A stretch of 64,000 nt of DNA from Hanleya hanleyi (GCA_036873755.1 JAVTVY010025174.1:1-64000), one strand, 5' to 3'. Counted from the first letter of the stretch, positions 1 to 11,513 are shown. A program made the numbers and translations. The notes: generated from the letters alone by a model not told the origin.

Positions 1-3
1 GTA

Positions 4-316
4 AAATTAAACATTTATAAACAATGTTAGTATTTATTATCAAATCAAAACTGCTGTTGCTATGGCTTTATCTCCCTTAGGAGCATCCTTTGCAAATAAT
101 TAAAACTGAAAGTTGTCTCCCCTTAGGGAGCTCAGCCAGCTCAGCTAGGTTACTTAAGCCCCTGCACTTTCCTGAATCTCCCTTTTTCTCACTCTTATAG
201 CCCGAGACGTGTGGTGTGCAAGGCCGTGGAGTGAGGGGCAGGATGGGAGGGTAATCAAAGCAACAGCAGATTTGATTTGATAATAAATACTAACATTGTT
301 TATAAATGTTTAATAT
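4..316. repeat. Inverted repeat, AT-rich arms of about 60 bp
   Basis: The segment at 4-63 (ATTAAACATTTATAAACAAT onward through the CTGCTGTTGCT motif) is repeated as its reverse complement at about 259-316, with only a few mismatches. The ~195-bp loop is less AT-rich. A partial direct copy of the CTGCTGTTGCTATGGCT end follows at about 334-350. It could be a terminal repeat of the neighbouring DIRS-like element or a separate foldback element; the window edge prevents a decision. Confidence 0.75.
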
Positions 317-439
317 TTATGTATCAAATCTTCACCTGCTGTTGCTATGGCTCACTACCAACATATGGAGGTGGGAACCTCGGCCTTGTTGTAGTTCCAA
401 TAGCAGGCAGAGTAACCGCTGAGATGATCACGGACATGG

Positions 440-1400
440 CACACTAGTACTCGACAAGAGGGGCCCTGGTCGGTGACGCTGTGGGTAGTCATGGAGTGAT
501 CATAAAAGATTGTTAAATGTGGCCACTAATTACTCGTCCATGCAAACCGTGATCGTGGATGTGGTGCACAATTTTACCCCCACGAAGGAACTCGGACCGG
601 TGGCGCTGTGAGTATTCAAGTGGTAATCAGTGTATAACGAATAGAAGCGGTCATGTACACCCCGGCAACATCGTATACAAGGTGCCCATCTTATACCACT
701 CTTTTAAGTCCACAAGCCGTCTTACGTCAACTCTCTGTACTTTAGTCCCTTGTTGCTGACACTAGTAAACCTGAAAGTAGTATTCACAAATGTGTCAGGT
801 CTTGTAAGATGACTTGAGCTGACAGCAGCTGCCTCTCTTGAGATGATCTCATAAGTTGGTCATAATAGCCCTCATGCACCAAACTCTCTGTACTTTAAAC
901 CTGAAATTGACACAAAGTATACCTAAAAACTAATACTCACCATTGTGTCAGGTCTTGAAAGATGTCTTGTGAGTTGGCAACAGGCTGTTGAGGTGATCAT
1001 GTAATAAGGTGGACATGTGATTAGCTGTGATGATGCCGTAAGTTGGCTGACTGTTTGGCTTACAGCACACTAAATACTCACCCAGAGAGAACCCGGGTCG
1101 AGGACGCTCAGGGTACTCGTGGATTAAAATCAAAAACCTGATTGTAAATGTGGTACACAATATTCAATAAAAGGAAAACCCAGGTCGTGGAGACGCAGTG
1201 GGTGTTAAAAGAGTAAAACCAGTAATAACTAAGAAAAGCCATGCCTAAACCATACTCACCGATGAGTCGGGTCTTGTAAGTTGGCTGACTGACTGACCTA
1301 TTGAGGTGATCATGTAATATGGTGGACATATGTAATGGCTGATTAGATGTGATGAAGCAGCAAGCTGGCTGATTGACTGACTTGCTGCGCTGAACGAAGA
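440..1400. repeat. Diverged direct repeats downstream of the DIRS-like recombinase
   Basis: Blocks at about 440-640 and 1070-1230 are diverged direct copies sharing CTGGTCG/GGGTCG, TAAATGTGG and GGTGCACAAT-type motifs. A second pair at about 944-1060 and 1255-1380 shares TGAGGTGATCATGTAATA and GGTGGACAT. No credible coding sequence is present; the short ORFs here have no recognisable content. Because this lies directly 3' of the recombinase-like region, it may be the non-coding tail of that retroelement, but this is inference. Confidence 0.5.
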
Positions 1401-1425
1401 TACCCCCCCGCCTCCTCTTTTTTGG

Positions 1426-2526
1426 AAGTTACTGGACCACGTGCTGGGCAGCCACCAGCGGCCCAAGCGTGGTCACTCTATCTGATTGTACTGACATATC
1501 TCTCAGATAGAAAACGGTTGAATTGGCACTCCATGCACAAGACTGGACAATGTCATGAAGAGATAGGTTCTTCCATAAAGGCCATAATGTAACGATGGCA
1601 CGAATTTCATGGGAAGAAGCAGAGGTCAGAAGTGGGGGAGCGTCAATGGCAAGTTGATATGTCCACTTAATGGTCTTCTTCAACCAAGAAGCAATAGTAT
1701 TCTTGGAAAATGCACACACTGCAGTTGGCTGAAGAGACAGGAATAATAGACGACGAGAACCCCGACCAGGGTCGGTACGAGTGAGATAGTGACGTATGGC
1801 TCGTACAGGGCATAACAGGATGTCGTCCTCAAGGTCACGAACAAAGTCTGATAAAGCAGGGATGAAGTACAAACGTTAAGCACAAGGACCTTGGCGCACA
1901 GCCTCATTCTTGGCGATGAACTCAGGGACAGGACGAAAGGAAATGCGAGACCAATTTGCCGTCCAGATCAAAAACGACCTTTCCAGAGCGTGAAGCTCGG
2001 AAACTCTAGACGCCAAAGCGAAAGCCGCCAGGAAAGCAGTCTTGTAGGAAACAGCTTTAATAGAGGCGGACTATAAAGGTTCGAAGGGCGGACGCAGCAG
2101 GGCACTAAGAACCACACCAATATCCCACTACGGTAACAGCTGGCGAGTACGGCGAGACTGTAAGGCGAAAGCACGAAGGAGAACAGAGATATTGTTGTTC
2201 AGACTAATGTCGATGCCGGTCGAAAGACGTAAAACCCTAGCCAAAGCAGACCGGTACCCCTCCATGGTGCTGATTTGAACTTCTTATCACGATGTAGGTG
2301 AAGGAGGAAGTTAGCTACTAAGGAAAGAGAGGCAGAGTCGGGATCGGAATCACGTTCTCGGCACCAGGAGACGAAATAGGCCCATTTCGATTGATAGAGC
2401 TGCGATGTGGAAGATTGATTGGCTGAAACCATCGTCTGTGCAACTTCTGCTGAAAATCCTTGGACTGTAAGTGCACTCTGGATAGTCTGCAGACGTGTAA
2501 GTTGAGCCATCGCGGGTTGTGATGTA
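1426..2526 (-). pseudogene. Tyrosine recombinase of a DIRS/Ngaro-like retrotransposon, broken
   Basis: The minus strand encodes a recognisable YR integrase. An N-terminal SAM-like segment lies near 2290-2480 (core YQSKWAYFVSWCRERDSDP, followed by a VANFLLHLHRDKKF-type helix). The catalytic domain at 1490-1872 includes a CPVRAIRHYL block, an HEIRA motif (catalytic His and Arg at about 1600-1611), a downstream AW, and FYLRD with the presumed nucleophile Tyr at 1507-1509. In DIRS-type elements this enzyme inserts a circular cDNA. The copy is dead: in the catalytic frame there are in-frame stops at 1876-1878 and 2071-2073, and the N-terminal part is in another frame, which shows at least one further indel. 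The next feature, in the 5' direction on this strand, is the RNase H end of the same element. Confidence 0.8.
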
Positions 2527-2976
2527 TTATCCCGTGAGGTTGACGCAACAGGCTGGGCCAAACTGGAAGACGACGTGGCGGAGCAGTGAGAAGTGGAACC
2601 AGTACCGAAAAACCACTGACGACGAGGCCACCACGGAACCACGAGCAGAATGACGCAGTCGTGCTGAGTAATCTTTGAAGAACTTCCTGAAACAGGGCCA
2701 TGGCGGGTAGGCATAAGCCAGGAAGTTGTCCCAGTTGAATGAAAGGGCGTCGATGGCGAAAACTTGAGGGTCCAGAATCGGACTGACGAAGAGGGCGAGC
2801 TGCGCATAGTTCCTCGTCGCAAACAGGTCGATCAAGGTGATCTCCCAGATGCTGCAGATCTGGCGGAAGACCTCCAGATGAAGTTGCCATTCGCTCTGAA
2901 GCACGGTGTCGGGACGAGAAAGGCGGTCCGCTAAGACATTGAGCCGACCCGGAACATGGCGAGCATAGAGATGACT
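2527..2976 (-). pseudogene. C-terminal RT/RNase H region of the DIRS/Ngaro-like element, truncated
   Basis: On the minus strand a frame reads through a HVPGRLNVLADRLSR block (end of RT/RNase H), SEWQLH, then IDLFATRNYAQLALFVSP and a NWDNFLAYAYPP block. This order is typical of DIRS and Ngaro polyproteins just before the recombinase. The frame differs from that of the recombinase, which in this group can be natural because the ORFs overlap. There is little room for a methyltransferase domain between RNase H and recombinase, which favours an Ngaro-like layout. The reverse transcriptase palm domain is missing: coding similarity stops at about 2976, exactly where the terminal repeats of the giant inverted repeat begin. 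Confidence 0.8.
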
Positions 2977-2984
2977 GAAGGGTG

Positions 2985-3262
2985 GGGGAGTGGGTGTATG
3001 TAAATTTAGGATTTGTTCCGAAAATATAAAAAACGGAACACAGACTTTACCCTACAATAGGAAAAACTCCTATCAACCATGTCCAAAAGGGCTAATATCG
3101 GTCTCCGGCTTATCGGGGTCTGCCGACAGAGGTAGGGCAGCAATTCCTGTATGTAAAATTAGGATATGTCCCGAAAATATAAAAAGCGCAACACGGACTT
3201 TGCCCCTAATATAGCGGAAACCCCTATCAACCAGGTCTAGAGGGTCAAATATAGACCGGAGA
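2985..3262 (-). repeat. Left terminal tandem repeat, two copies of about 150 bp
   Basis: Two copies start near 2996 and 3150 with GTATGTAAA(A/T)TTAGGAT. Each contains CCGAAAATATAAAAA, a CTATCAACCA motif and a segment ending near the CGGTCTCCGGCTTATCGGGG motif. The same unit occurs about six times in reverse complement at the right end (45318-46128). Confidence 0.8.
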
Positions 3263-3267
3263 GAGAA

Positions 3268-3292
3268 CAACAACAACAACAACAACAACAAC
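3268..3292. repeat. AAC trinucleotide microsatellite
   Basis: A pure AAC run of about eight units. Its mirror image, a GTT run, is at 45264-45290, and AAC/GTT tracts recur at 4290-4302, 4525-4542, 44105-44125, 44280-44292 and 61418-61460, always at block borders of this element family. Confidence 0.85.
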
Positions 3293-3790
3293 TGTTCATA
3301 TAGTTTATTATCCCCTCCCGTACATCATACCCACGCTGGAGGAGCCGCGTTGGGTATGTTTACAATACAAAGTAGGCTCTTGTCCAATCAGAAGCCGCCA
3401 TTTGGCGCTGCATCTGTCATATTAGTTCTTGCCCTATAGATGTATTCTCGGCTGCTCTTATCCAGTTAAAAGCCGTCCTTTGAGAAAGTTCAATGTTCGG
3501 TCATGTTCGCTCTAATCCGTATGTTCTAATCCCTGCCGGGCAGACCGGGATATTGTTCAGGCAGCATGTCATGAAACAGCTGTTTGCATGGGGCATGGGA
3601 ATGGATGTTTTGGGGTCGAGATGAGCCAGTAGTGGGCGTACTGGGTCGGGGAGATTAGACGTTTTTGGAATAAGTTTGCTTTTATGGAGAGTAAAGCCTC
3701 CCCCCCCCGCACCCCCCACGCCTAGCTTAACGCTCCATCACCCTGGTGAATTACCACCTAAAGCTCTGATTTTCATTGGAGGCTCTGCTG
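3293..3790 (-). pseudogene. Gene B deletion shell, left arm
   Basis: On the minus strand this holds the promoter-like segment of the zinc-finger gene B (CATAAAAGCAA near 3680, with a CACCAGGGTG motif upstream near 3740-3760). It is followed after only about 100 bp by the 3' end of the gene (CAGCTGTTTCATGACATGCT near 3575) and its 3' flank with CCAAT-type and GCCGCCATTTGG motifs and an AATAAA-like site. Compared with the long copy at 60591-61222, the zinc finger and most of the body are gone. It mirrors 44805-45251. Confidence 0.7.
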
Positions 3791-3910
3791 TTCTTTTCTG
3801 TCGCTGTAATACGGAACTGTCATTGCCACAGCGTCAGGGTCAATAGGTCAAAGACCATTGTGAGGCCAACGAGCCGTCGCTGGTTCCGGCGTGAGCGCTC
3901 GTGGTCCATA

Positions 3911-4150
3911 TTAAACCCGGGCATGAAGGATGGCTGTCATAGTCCAGTAGCGGTGGGTGATAGCACACCTCTCCATCGAGTCCACTCTGTCGAGGACCGC
4001 TTCTGTGAACTCTTTCAGGATCTGGCGTCGCCCCTCGTTGTCGTCGCCATCTCCAAACATGGACCGAACCACTGTACGGTAACCCGTGAGTGAATTAACC
4101 ACGGTCGTATGCTGTAAAATGCGAGTCTCATAGGGATGGGTGTCCATCAT
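3911..4150 (-). CDS. Gene A, left-arm copy (unknown small protein, 79 aa)
   Basis: A 79-residue minus-strand ORF whose product matches the ORF at 44433-44726 over about 70 residues, beginning HPYETRILQH and including SLTGYR, a GDGDDNEGRR acidic-basic stretch and LKEFTEAVLDRVDSMERC. I do not recognise the family and see no signal peptide, membrane segment or metal-binding cluster. It is probably helical. The start at 4150 aligns with the right-arm ATG at 44433 to within one codon. The C-terminus differs (ILHARV here) because this arm has a roughly 20-bp indel near 3905-3925 relative to the right arm. Upstream, a degenerate TATA (TATACAA on this strand, near 4203) replaces the TATAAAA of the right copy. 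Retention of an open frame in both arms suggests, but does not prove, that it is a real gene of the element. Confidence 0.55.
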   Translation of the reverse strand: MMDTHPYETRILQHTTVVNSLTGYRTVVRSMFGDGDDNEGRRQILKEFTEAVLDRVDSMERCAITHRYWTMTAILHARV

Positions 4151-4159
4151 GGCTCTGCA

Positions 4160-4620
4160 ACAGTAGGAACGGGGGTGTGGGATCCAGAGGGACGTGTTGT
4201 ATAGACCATGTCACACATGCGCGCCTATACGTAGCTCTACGGGTGTAGTCTGTGATAAGTACTAAACTCATCCACTGGTCCAATAAGAGAACAACAACAA
4301 CAAGGATTACAGGTCAATCATTTTATTATCTCCTCAGAGAATTCCACGTGCTCTTATTGCGGACTTCATAACCCGGCACAATGGGGATAAAGACAGGGAA
4401 GACTTCAAAGAAGTGTTGTTGGCTAGATATTAGAAATTGAACATTCAGAGACACTCAGACATTACCGTGTATAGTAAAAGTATATAAAGCTAATGTCTAC
4501 ATTCTATGTTCATTCTACCGTCATGGTGTTGTTGTTGTTGCTACGGTACCGTATTGCTGTTAATACATATTAGAAAATTGAACACTAAGAGCCATTATTA
4601 CCGTGTAAAAGTAAAATATT
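4160..4620. other. Arm sequence between gene A and the 35-bp repeat, left
   Basis: Non-coding. It holds AAC and GTTGTT microsatellites, an AATAAA-like site on the minus strand near 4320, and TATA-like TATATAAAGC near 4485. The counterpart in reverse complement is 44036-44378. No gene is visible. Confidence 0.6.
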
Positions 4621-4624
4621 TCAA

Positions 4625-4915
4625 AACCCGTATCCTTGCGGGCTATCGCCCAACTCCAAAGGCCAATATGCTTGCCAGCTATCACCTAACTCCAAAACCT
4701 GCATGCTTTAGGGGATATCACCTAACATCAAAACCTGTATCCTTGCGGGCTATCACCTAACATCAAAACCTGTATCCTTGCGGGCTGTCACCTACGTAAC
4801 TCCAAAGCCTGTATCCTTGCGGGCTATCACCTAACTCCAAAACCCTTATCATTGCGGGTTATCGCCTAACAACAAAACCTGTATCCTTGTGGGCTATCGC
4901 CTAACATCAAAACCC
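4625..4915 (+). repeat. 35-bp tandem repeat, left arm
   Basis: About eight units with the core CCTTGCGGGCTATCACCTAA followed by a CAAAACCTGTAT-type segment. Period is 35 bp. Variants carry TCGCC for TCACC and ACTCC for ACATC. The mirror array is at 43683-44035. Confidence 0.9.
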
Positions 4916-4917
4916 AT

Positions 4918-5298
4918 GTACACTGTGCATGTCAATGTACATGTACTCTGCGCATGTCCATGTATTCTGTGCATATCCATGTACATGTACTATGTGCCTG
5001 TACATGTACTATATGCCTGTACATGTTACTTGTCCATGTACATGTACTCTGTCAATGTACATGTTCCATATCCATGTAAATGTCTGTGTGCATGTCCATG
5101 TACATATACTCTGTTCATGTCCATGTATACATACTCTGTTAATGTCCATGTACATAAAGTCTGTCCATGTCGCTATATAGCTGAAACATTGCGGAACACG
5201 ACGTTAAACCTTAATTCTGTCTCTCTTCATGTACATGCACTCTGTCCATGTACATGTTTCTTGTCCATGTCCATGTAGCCTGTCCATGTCCATGTACC
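4918..5298 (+). repeat. CATGTACATG-rich tandem repeat, left arm
   Basis: Irregular array of 12- and 24-bp steps built from CATGTCCATGTACATGTA and TACTCTGT. Its translated ORFs are rich in Cys, His, Met and Tyr only because of the repeat. The mirror array is at 43321-43680. Confidence 0.9.
5172..5215 (+). repeat. SINE tail remnant inside the CATGTACATG array
   Basis: The segment TATATAGCTGAAACATTGCG with a following CGACGTTAAACC resembles the 3' tail of tRNA-derived SINEs that are abundant in molluscan genomes (recognition from memory, not a search). The same remnant sits at the mirrored place at 43402-43448, so it was present before the arms were duplicated. Confidence 0.55.
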
Positions 5299-8200
5299 AT
5301 CACCAAACCCTGATCAAACACAGATAAAACACCAAACACTGGTCAAACAGGGCTATACCACCAAACACTGGCCAAACGGGACTCTACCACCAAACACTGG
5401 TCAAACAGGACTATACCCCATACACTGGTCAAACAGGGCTCTACCAACAAACACTGGTCAAACAGAGCTATACCATAAAACACTGGTCAAACGGGACTCT
5501 ACCACCAAACACCGGTCAAACAGGGCTATACCACCAAACACTGGTCAAACAGGACTATACCACCAAACACTGGTCAAACAGGGCTATACCACCAAACACT
5601 GGTCAAACAGGAATATACCACCGAACATTGGTCAAAGAGGGCTATGCCATCAAACACTGGTCAAACAGGGTTATACCACCAAACGCTGGTCAAACAGGGC
5701 TATACCACCAAACACTAGTCAAACAGGGCTTACCACCAAACACTGGTCAAACAGGGCTATACCACCAAACACTGGTCAAACAGGACTATACCACCAAACA
5801 CTGGTCAAACAGGGCTATGCCACCAAACACTGGTCAAACAAGGCTATGCCACCGAACACTGGTCAAACATGCCTATCCCACCAAACACTGGTCAAACAGG
5901 ACTCTACCATCAAACACTGGTCAAACAGGGCTATATCACCAAACACTGGTCAAACAGAGATAAATCACCAAACACTTGTCAAACAGGACTCTACCAACAA
6001 GCACGGTAAAACAGCGATATGCCACCAAACACTGGTCACACAGAGATAAACCACCAAACACTTTTCAAACAGGATTATACCACCAAACACTGGTCAAAAT
6101 GGGATATACCACTAAACACTAGTCAAACTGGGATATACCCCAAAGACTGGTCAAACAGGGCTATACCACCAAACACTGGTCAAAATGGGATATACCACTA
6201 AACACTAGTCAAACACGGATATACCACCAAACACTGGGCAAGCAGGACTCTACCACCAAGCACTGGTCAAACAGGAATATACCACCAAACGCTGGTCAAA
6301 ATGGGATATACCACTAAACACTAGTCAAACAGGGATATACCCCAAACACTGGTGAAACAGGGCTATACCACCAAACACTGGTCAGACAGAGGGCTATACC
6401 ACCAAACACAGGTCAAAGAGGGCTACACCCCAAACACTGGTCAAACAGGGCTATACCACCAAACACTGGTCAAAACGGGATATACGGTACCACTAAACAC
6501 TAGTCAAACAGGGATATACCACCAAACACTGGTAAACAGGGCTACACCATCAAACACTGGTAAACAGGGCGATACCACCAAACACTGGTCAAACAGGCCT
6601 ATACCACCAAACACAGGTCAAACAGGGCTATACCCCAAACACTGGTCAAACAGAATATACCACCAAACACTTTTCAAACAAAGCTATACCACCAAACACT
6701 GGTCAAACAGGGCTATACCACCAAACACTGGTCAAACAGAGCTATGCCACCAAACACTGGTCAAACAGGGATATACCACCAAACACTGGTCAAACCAAAC
6801 ACTGGTCAAACAGGAATATACCACCAAACACTGGTCAAACAGGTTATACCACCAAGCACTAGTCAAACAGGATATACCACCAAACACTGGTCAAACGGGA
6901 CTCTACCACCAAACACTGGTCAAACAGGGTTATACAACCAAACACTGATCAAACAGGGATATACCATCAAACACTGGTCAAACAGGACTCTACCACCAAA
7001 CACTGGTCAAACAGGAATATACTACCAAACAGTGGGCAAACAGGGCTATACCACCAAACATTGGTCAAACAAGGCTATGACTCTAAACACTGGTCAAACA
7101 TGGCTATACCACCAAACACTGGTCAATCAGGACTCTACCACCAAACACTGGTCAAACAGGGCTATATCACCACACACTGGTCAAACAGAGATAAACCACC
7201 AAACACTGGTCAAACAGGACTCTACCAACAAGCACGGTAAAACAGGGATATACCACCAAACACTGGTCAAACAGGACTATACCCACCAAACACTGGTCAA
7301 ACAGGGTTTACCATCAAACACTGATCAAACAGGGCTATACCACCAAACACTGGTCAAACAAGGCTATACCACCACACACAGGTCAAACAGGGTTATACCC
7401 CAAATACTGGTCAAACAGGGCTATACCACCAAACACTGGTCAAACAGAGATATACCATCAAACACTGGGCAAACAGGGATATACCATCAAATACTGGTCA
7501 AATAGGTCTTTACCACCAAACACTGGCCAAACAGGACTCAACCACCAAACACTGGTCAAACAGGGCCATACCACCAAATACTGGTCAAACAGGACTCTAC
7601 CACCAAACACTGATCAAACAGGACTATACCACCAAACACAGGTCAAAGAGGGCTATACCACCAAACACTGGTCAAAACGGGATATACGGTACCACTAAAC
7701 ACTAGTCAAACAGGGATATACCACCAAACACTGGTAAACAGGGCTACACCATCAAACACTGGTAAACAGGGCGATACCACCAAACACTGGTCAAACAGGC
7801 CTATACCACCAAACACAGGTCAAACAGGGCTATACCCCAAACACTGGTCAAACAGAATATACCACCAAACACTGATCAAACAAAGCTATACCACCAAACA
7901 CTGGTCAAACAGGCCTATACCACCAAACACTGGTCAAACAGAGCTATACCACCAAACACTGGTCAAACAGGGATATACCACCAAACACTGGTCAAACAGG
8001 ACTCTACCACCAAACACTGGTCAAACAGGAATATACCACCAAACACTGGTCAAACAGGGTTATACCACCAAGCACTAGTCAAACAGGATATACCACCAAA
8101 CACTGGTCAAACGGGACTCTACCACCAAACACTGGTCAAACAGGGTTATACCCCCAAACACTGATCAAACAGGGATATACCATCAAACACTGGTCAAACA

Positions 8201-10820
8201 GGACTCTACCACCAAACACTGGTCAAACAGGAATATACTACCAAACACTGGGTAAACACGGCTATACCACCAAACATTGGTCAAACAAGGCTATGACTCT
8301 AAACACTGGTCAAACATAGCTATACCACCAAACACTGGTCAAACAGGACTCTACCACCAAACACTGGTCAAACAGGGCTATATCACCAAACACTGGTCAA
8401 ACAGAGATAAACCACCAAACACTGGTCAAACAGGACTCTACCAACAAGCACGGTAAAACAGGGATATACCACCAAACACTGGTCAAACAGGGCTATACCC
8501 ACCAAACACTGGTCAAACAGGGTTTACCATCAAACACTGATCAAACAGGGCTATACCACCAAACACTGGTTAAACAGGGCTATACCACCAAACACAGGTC
8601 AAACAGGGTTATACCCCAAATACTGGTCAAACACGGCTATACCACCAAACACTGGTCAAACAGAGATATACCATCAAACACTGGTCAAACAGGGATATAC
8701 CATCAAATACTGGTCAAATAGGTCTTTACCACCAAACACTGGCCAAACAGGACTCAAACGGGACTCTACCACCAAATACTAGTCAACACTATACCACTAA
8801 ACACTGGTCAAACAAGACTCTACCACCAAAAACCGGTCAAACAGGGCTATACCACCAAACACTTGTCAAACAGGACTATATCACCAAACACTGGTCACAC
8901 AGGGCTATACCACCAAACACTGGTCAAACAGGATTATACCACCAAACACTGATCACACAGGGCTATACCACCAAACACTAGGCAAGCAGGGCTATACCAC
9001 CAAACACTGGTCAAACAGGGCTATACCACCAAACATTGGTCAAACAAGGCTATGCCACCAAACACTTGTCAAACATGGCTATACCACCAAACATTGGTCA
9101 AACAGGACTCTACCACCAAACACTGGATAAACCGGAATATACTAACAAACACTGGTCAAACGGGACTCTACCACCAATTACTAGTCAAGCAGGACTATAC
9201 CACTAAACACTGGTCAAACAGGGCTATACCACCAAACACTTGTCAAACAGGACTATACCACCAAACACTGGTCAAACAGGGCTATACCACCAAACACTGG
9301 TCAAACAGGACTATACCACCAAACACTGGTCACACAGGGCTTTACCACCAAACACTAGTCGAACAGGGCTATACCACCAAACACTGGTCAAACAGGGTTA
9401 TACCACCAAACATTGGTCAAACAAGGCTATGCCACCAAACACTGGTCAACATGGCTATACCACCAGACACTGGTCAAACAGGACTCTACCACCAAACACT
9501 GGCCAAACAGGGCTATACTACCAAATACTGGTCAAACAGGACTCTACCACCAAACACTGATCAAACAGGACTATACCACCAAACACAGGTCAAACAGGAC
9601 TCTACCACCAAACACTGCTCAAACAGGGCTATACCACCAAACACTGGTCAAACAGGTCTCTACCACCAAACACTGGTCAAACACTCCTATACCACCAAAC
9701 ACTGGTCATACAGAGCTATACCACAAAACACTGGTCAAACATGACTCTACCACCAAACACCGGTCAAACATTAATATACCACCAAACGCTGGTCAAACAG
9801 GTCTATACCACCAAACACTGGTCAAACAGGGCTATACCACCAAATACTGGTCAAACAGGACTCTACCACCAAACACTGATCATACAGGACTATACCACAT
9901 AACACAGGTTAAACAGGTCTCTACCACCAAACACTGCTCAAACAGGGCTATACCACCAAACACTGGTCAAACAGGGCTCTACCACCAAACACTGGTCAAA
10001 CAGGGCTATACCACCAAACACTGGTCAAACAGGGCTATACCACCAAACATTGATCAAAGAGGGCTATACCAACAAACACTGTTCAAACAGGGCTATACCG
10101 CCAAACCCTGGTCAAACAGGGCTATAGCACCAAACACTGGTCAAACAGAGCTACACCATCAAACACTGGTAAAAGAGGACTATACCAGCAAACACTGGTC
10201 GAACAGGGCTATACCACCAAACACTGGCCAAACAGGGCTATAACACCAAGCACTGGTCAAACCGGGCTATACCACCAAACACTGGTCAAACAGGGCTATC
10301 CCACCAACACTGGTCAACCAGGGTTATACCACCAAAAACTGGTCAAACAGGGATATGCCACCAAACAGTGGTCAAACAGGGCTATGCCACCAAACACTGA
10401 TCAAACAGGGCTATACCATCAAACACTGGTCAAACAGGACTATACCAGTAAACACTGGTCAAACATGACTCTTCCACCAAACACTGGTCAAACAGGGCTA
10501 TATCACCAAACACTGGTCAAACAGAGATAAACCACCAAACACTGGTCAAACAGGACTCTACCACCAAGCACGGTAAAACAGGGATATGCCACCAAACAAT
10601 GGTCAGACAGGGCTATGCCAACAAACACTGGTCAAACAGGACTATACCACCAAACACTGGTCAAAATGAGATATCCACTAAACACTAGTCAAGCAGGGAT
10701 ATACCCCAAACACTGGTCAAACAGGGCTATACCACCAAACACTGTCGAACAGAGCTATACCACCAAACACTGGTCAAACAGGGCTATACCACCAAACATT
10801 GGTCAAACAGGGATATACCC
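5299..10820 (+). repeat. 29-bp satellite A, left arm, + orientation
   Basis: About 190 tandem monomers of 29 bp with core CCACCAAACACTGGTCAAAC followed by AGGGCTATA. Monomers vary at the AGGGC position (AGGACT, GGGACT, AGAGAT, AGGGAT, TGGGAT) and some are shortened (for example ATACCCCAAACACTGG). The monomer has no stop codon in any + frame, so three monomers (87 bp) encode a 29-residue periodic peptide (KHWSNRAIPPNTGQTGLYHQ and similar). The many ORFs here are artefacts of that. There is no promoter or other gene signal. Confidence 0.97.
6471..8760 (+). repeat. Segmental duplication of about 1.2 kb within the left satellite arm
   Basis: The unusual monomer CAAAACGGGATATACGGTAC occurs at 6471 and again at 7673. 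The order of variant monomers after it (AGGGCGATACC, AGGCCTATACC, CAGAATATACC, the CACGGTAAAACAG variant) is preserved for about 1.1 kb, with a few monomer-scale indels that move the offset from 1202 to about 1216. Confidence 0.75.
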
Positions 10821-10842
10821 CATGTGAACTATAACTGTAAAA

Positions 10843-10926
10843 TTCAGGATGGCCGAGTGGTCTAAGGCGCCAGTCTCAAGTGCTGGTCTGCACATGCAGG
10901 GCGTGAATTCGAATCCTACTCCTGAC
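10843..10926 (+). tRNA. tRNA-Leu-like gene, anticodon CAA, degraded
   Basis: A-box TGGCCGAGTGG at 10850-10860. Anticodon stem CCAGT/GCTGG with loop CTCAAGT places anticodon CAA at 10877-10879. The long variable arm CTGCA-CA-TGCAG is typical of class II tRNA. Acceptor TTCAGGA/TCCTGAC has one terminal mismatch. The T-stem GTGAA/CCTAC has two mismatches, and the B-box starts AATTCGAATCC rather than GGTTCGAATCC, so function is doubtful. A TTTTTT Pol III terminator follows at 10934. Confidence 0.55.
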
Positions 10927-11373
10927 ACATGAGTTTTTTGTATACACACCTTTTCTTGTACATATTCTACACATACTGTATTCGTGTATAATTCTTGTTC
11001 ACCTGAATAAAAAAAAACAGTCAAAACTCCACTTGGGTTTTCATGAATTTTTTATTGAACACTCTATCCCATGATGCATCACTTCCAGTCACGTGACCGG
11101 AAGTGACCTTTGACCACTTGACCGAAAGTGACCTTTGACCGCTGCGCCCCAAAGAGACCAAAAAAAAGCGGCGCAGGGTCACAGGTCACTTCCGGTCACG
11201 TGGTCAAAGGTGACCGGAAGTGGTGCATCATGGGAGCCCTGTTCAATAAAAAATTCATGAAAACCCAAGTGGAGTTGTGATTGGTTGTTTTATTCAGGTG
11301 AACAAGAATTATACACGAATACAGTATGTATAGAATATGTACAAGAAAAGCTGTGTATACAAAAAACTCATGT

Positions 11374-11458
11374 GTCAGGAGTAGGATTCGAATCCACGCC
11401 CTGCATTGCGCAGACCAGCACTTAGGACTGGCGCCTTAGACCACTCGGCCATCCTGAC
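11374..11458 (-). tRNA. tRNA-Leu-like gene, anticodon TAA
   Basis: Perfect 7-bp acceptor stem GTCAGGA/TCCTGAC, A-box TGGCCGAGTGG, D-stem GCC/GGC, anticodon stem CCAGT/GCTGG with loop CCTAAGT (anticodon TAA on the minus strand, 11422-11424), a long variable arm, and B-box GGATTCGAATCC with one weak T-stem pair. Position 33 is C instead of the near-universal T, which is unusual. A T6 terminator (AAAAAA at 11361-11366 on the + strand) follows within 8 bp of the 3' end. Confidence 0.65.
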
Positions 11459-11513
11459 TTTACAGTTATAGTTTTAACTATTGTATCAGAGGTGTCAAGT
11501 AAAAAACTCATGT

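Noticed and set aside
3268..3292. AAC or GTT runs as telomeric repeats
   Set aside because: Animal telomeres are TTAGGG or close variants; these are short microsatellites at block borders.
4889..5278. Cys- and His-rich ORF, and its mirror at 43339-43656, as a metallothionein-like protein
   Set aside because: It is a direct translation of the CATGTACATG repeat in more than one frame, so it is compositional.
10803..11024. Minus-strand 73-codon ORF across the tRNA hairpin, and its duplicate at 12761-12982
   Set aside because: It runs antisense through a tRNA-like gene and its Pol III terminator, and ends in satellite sequence.
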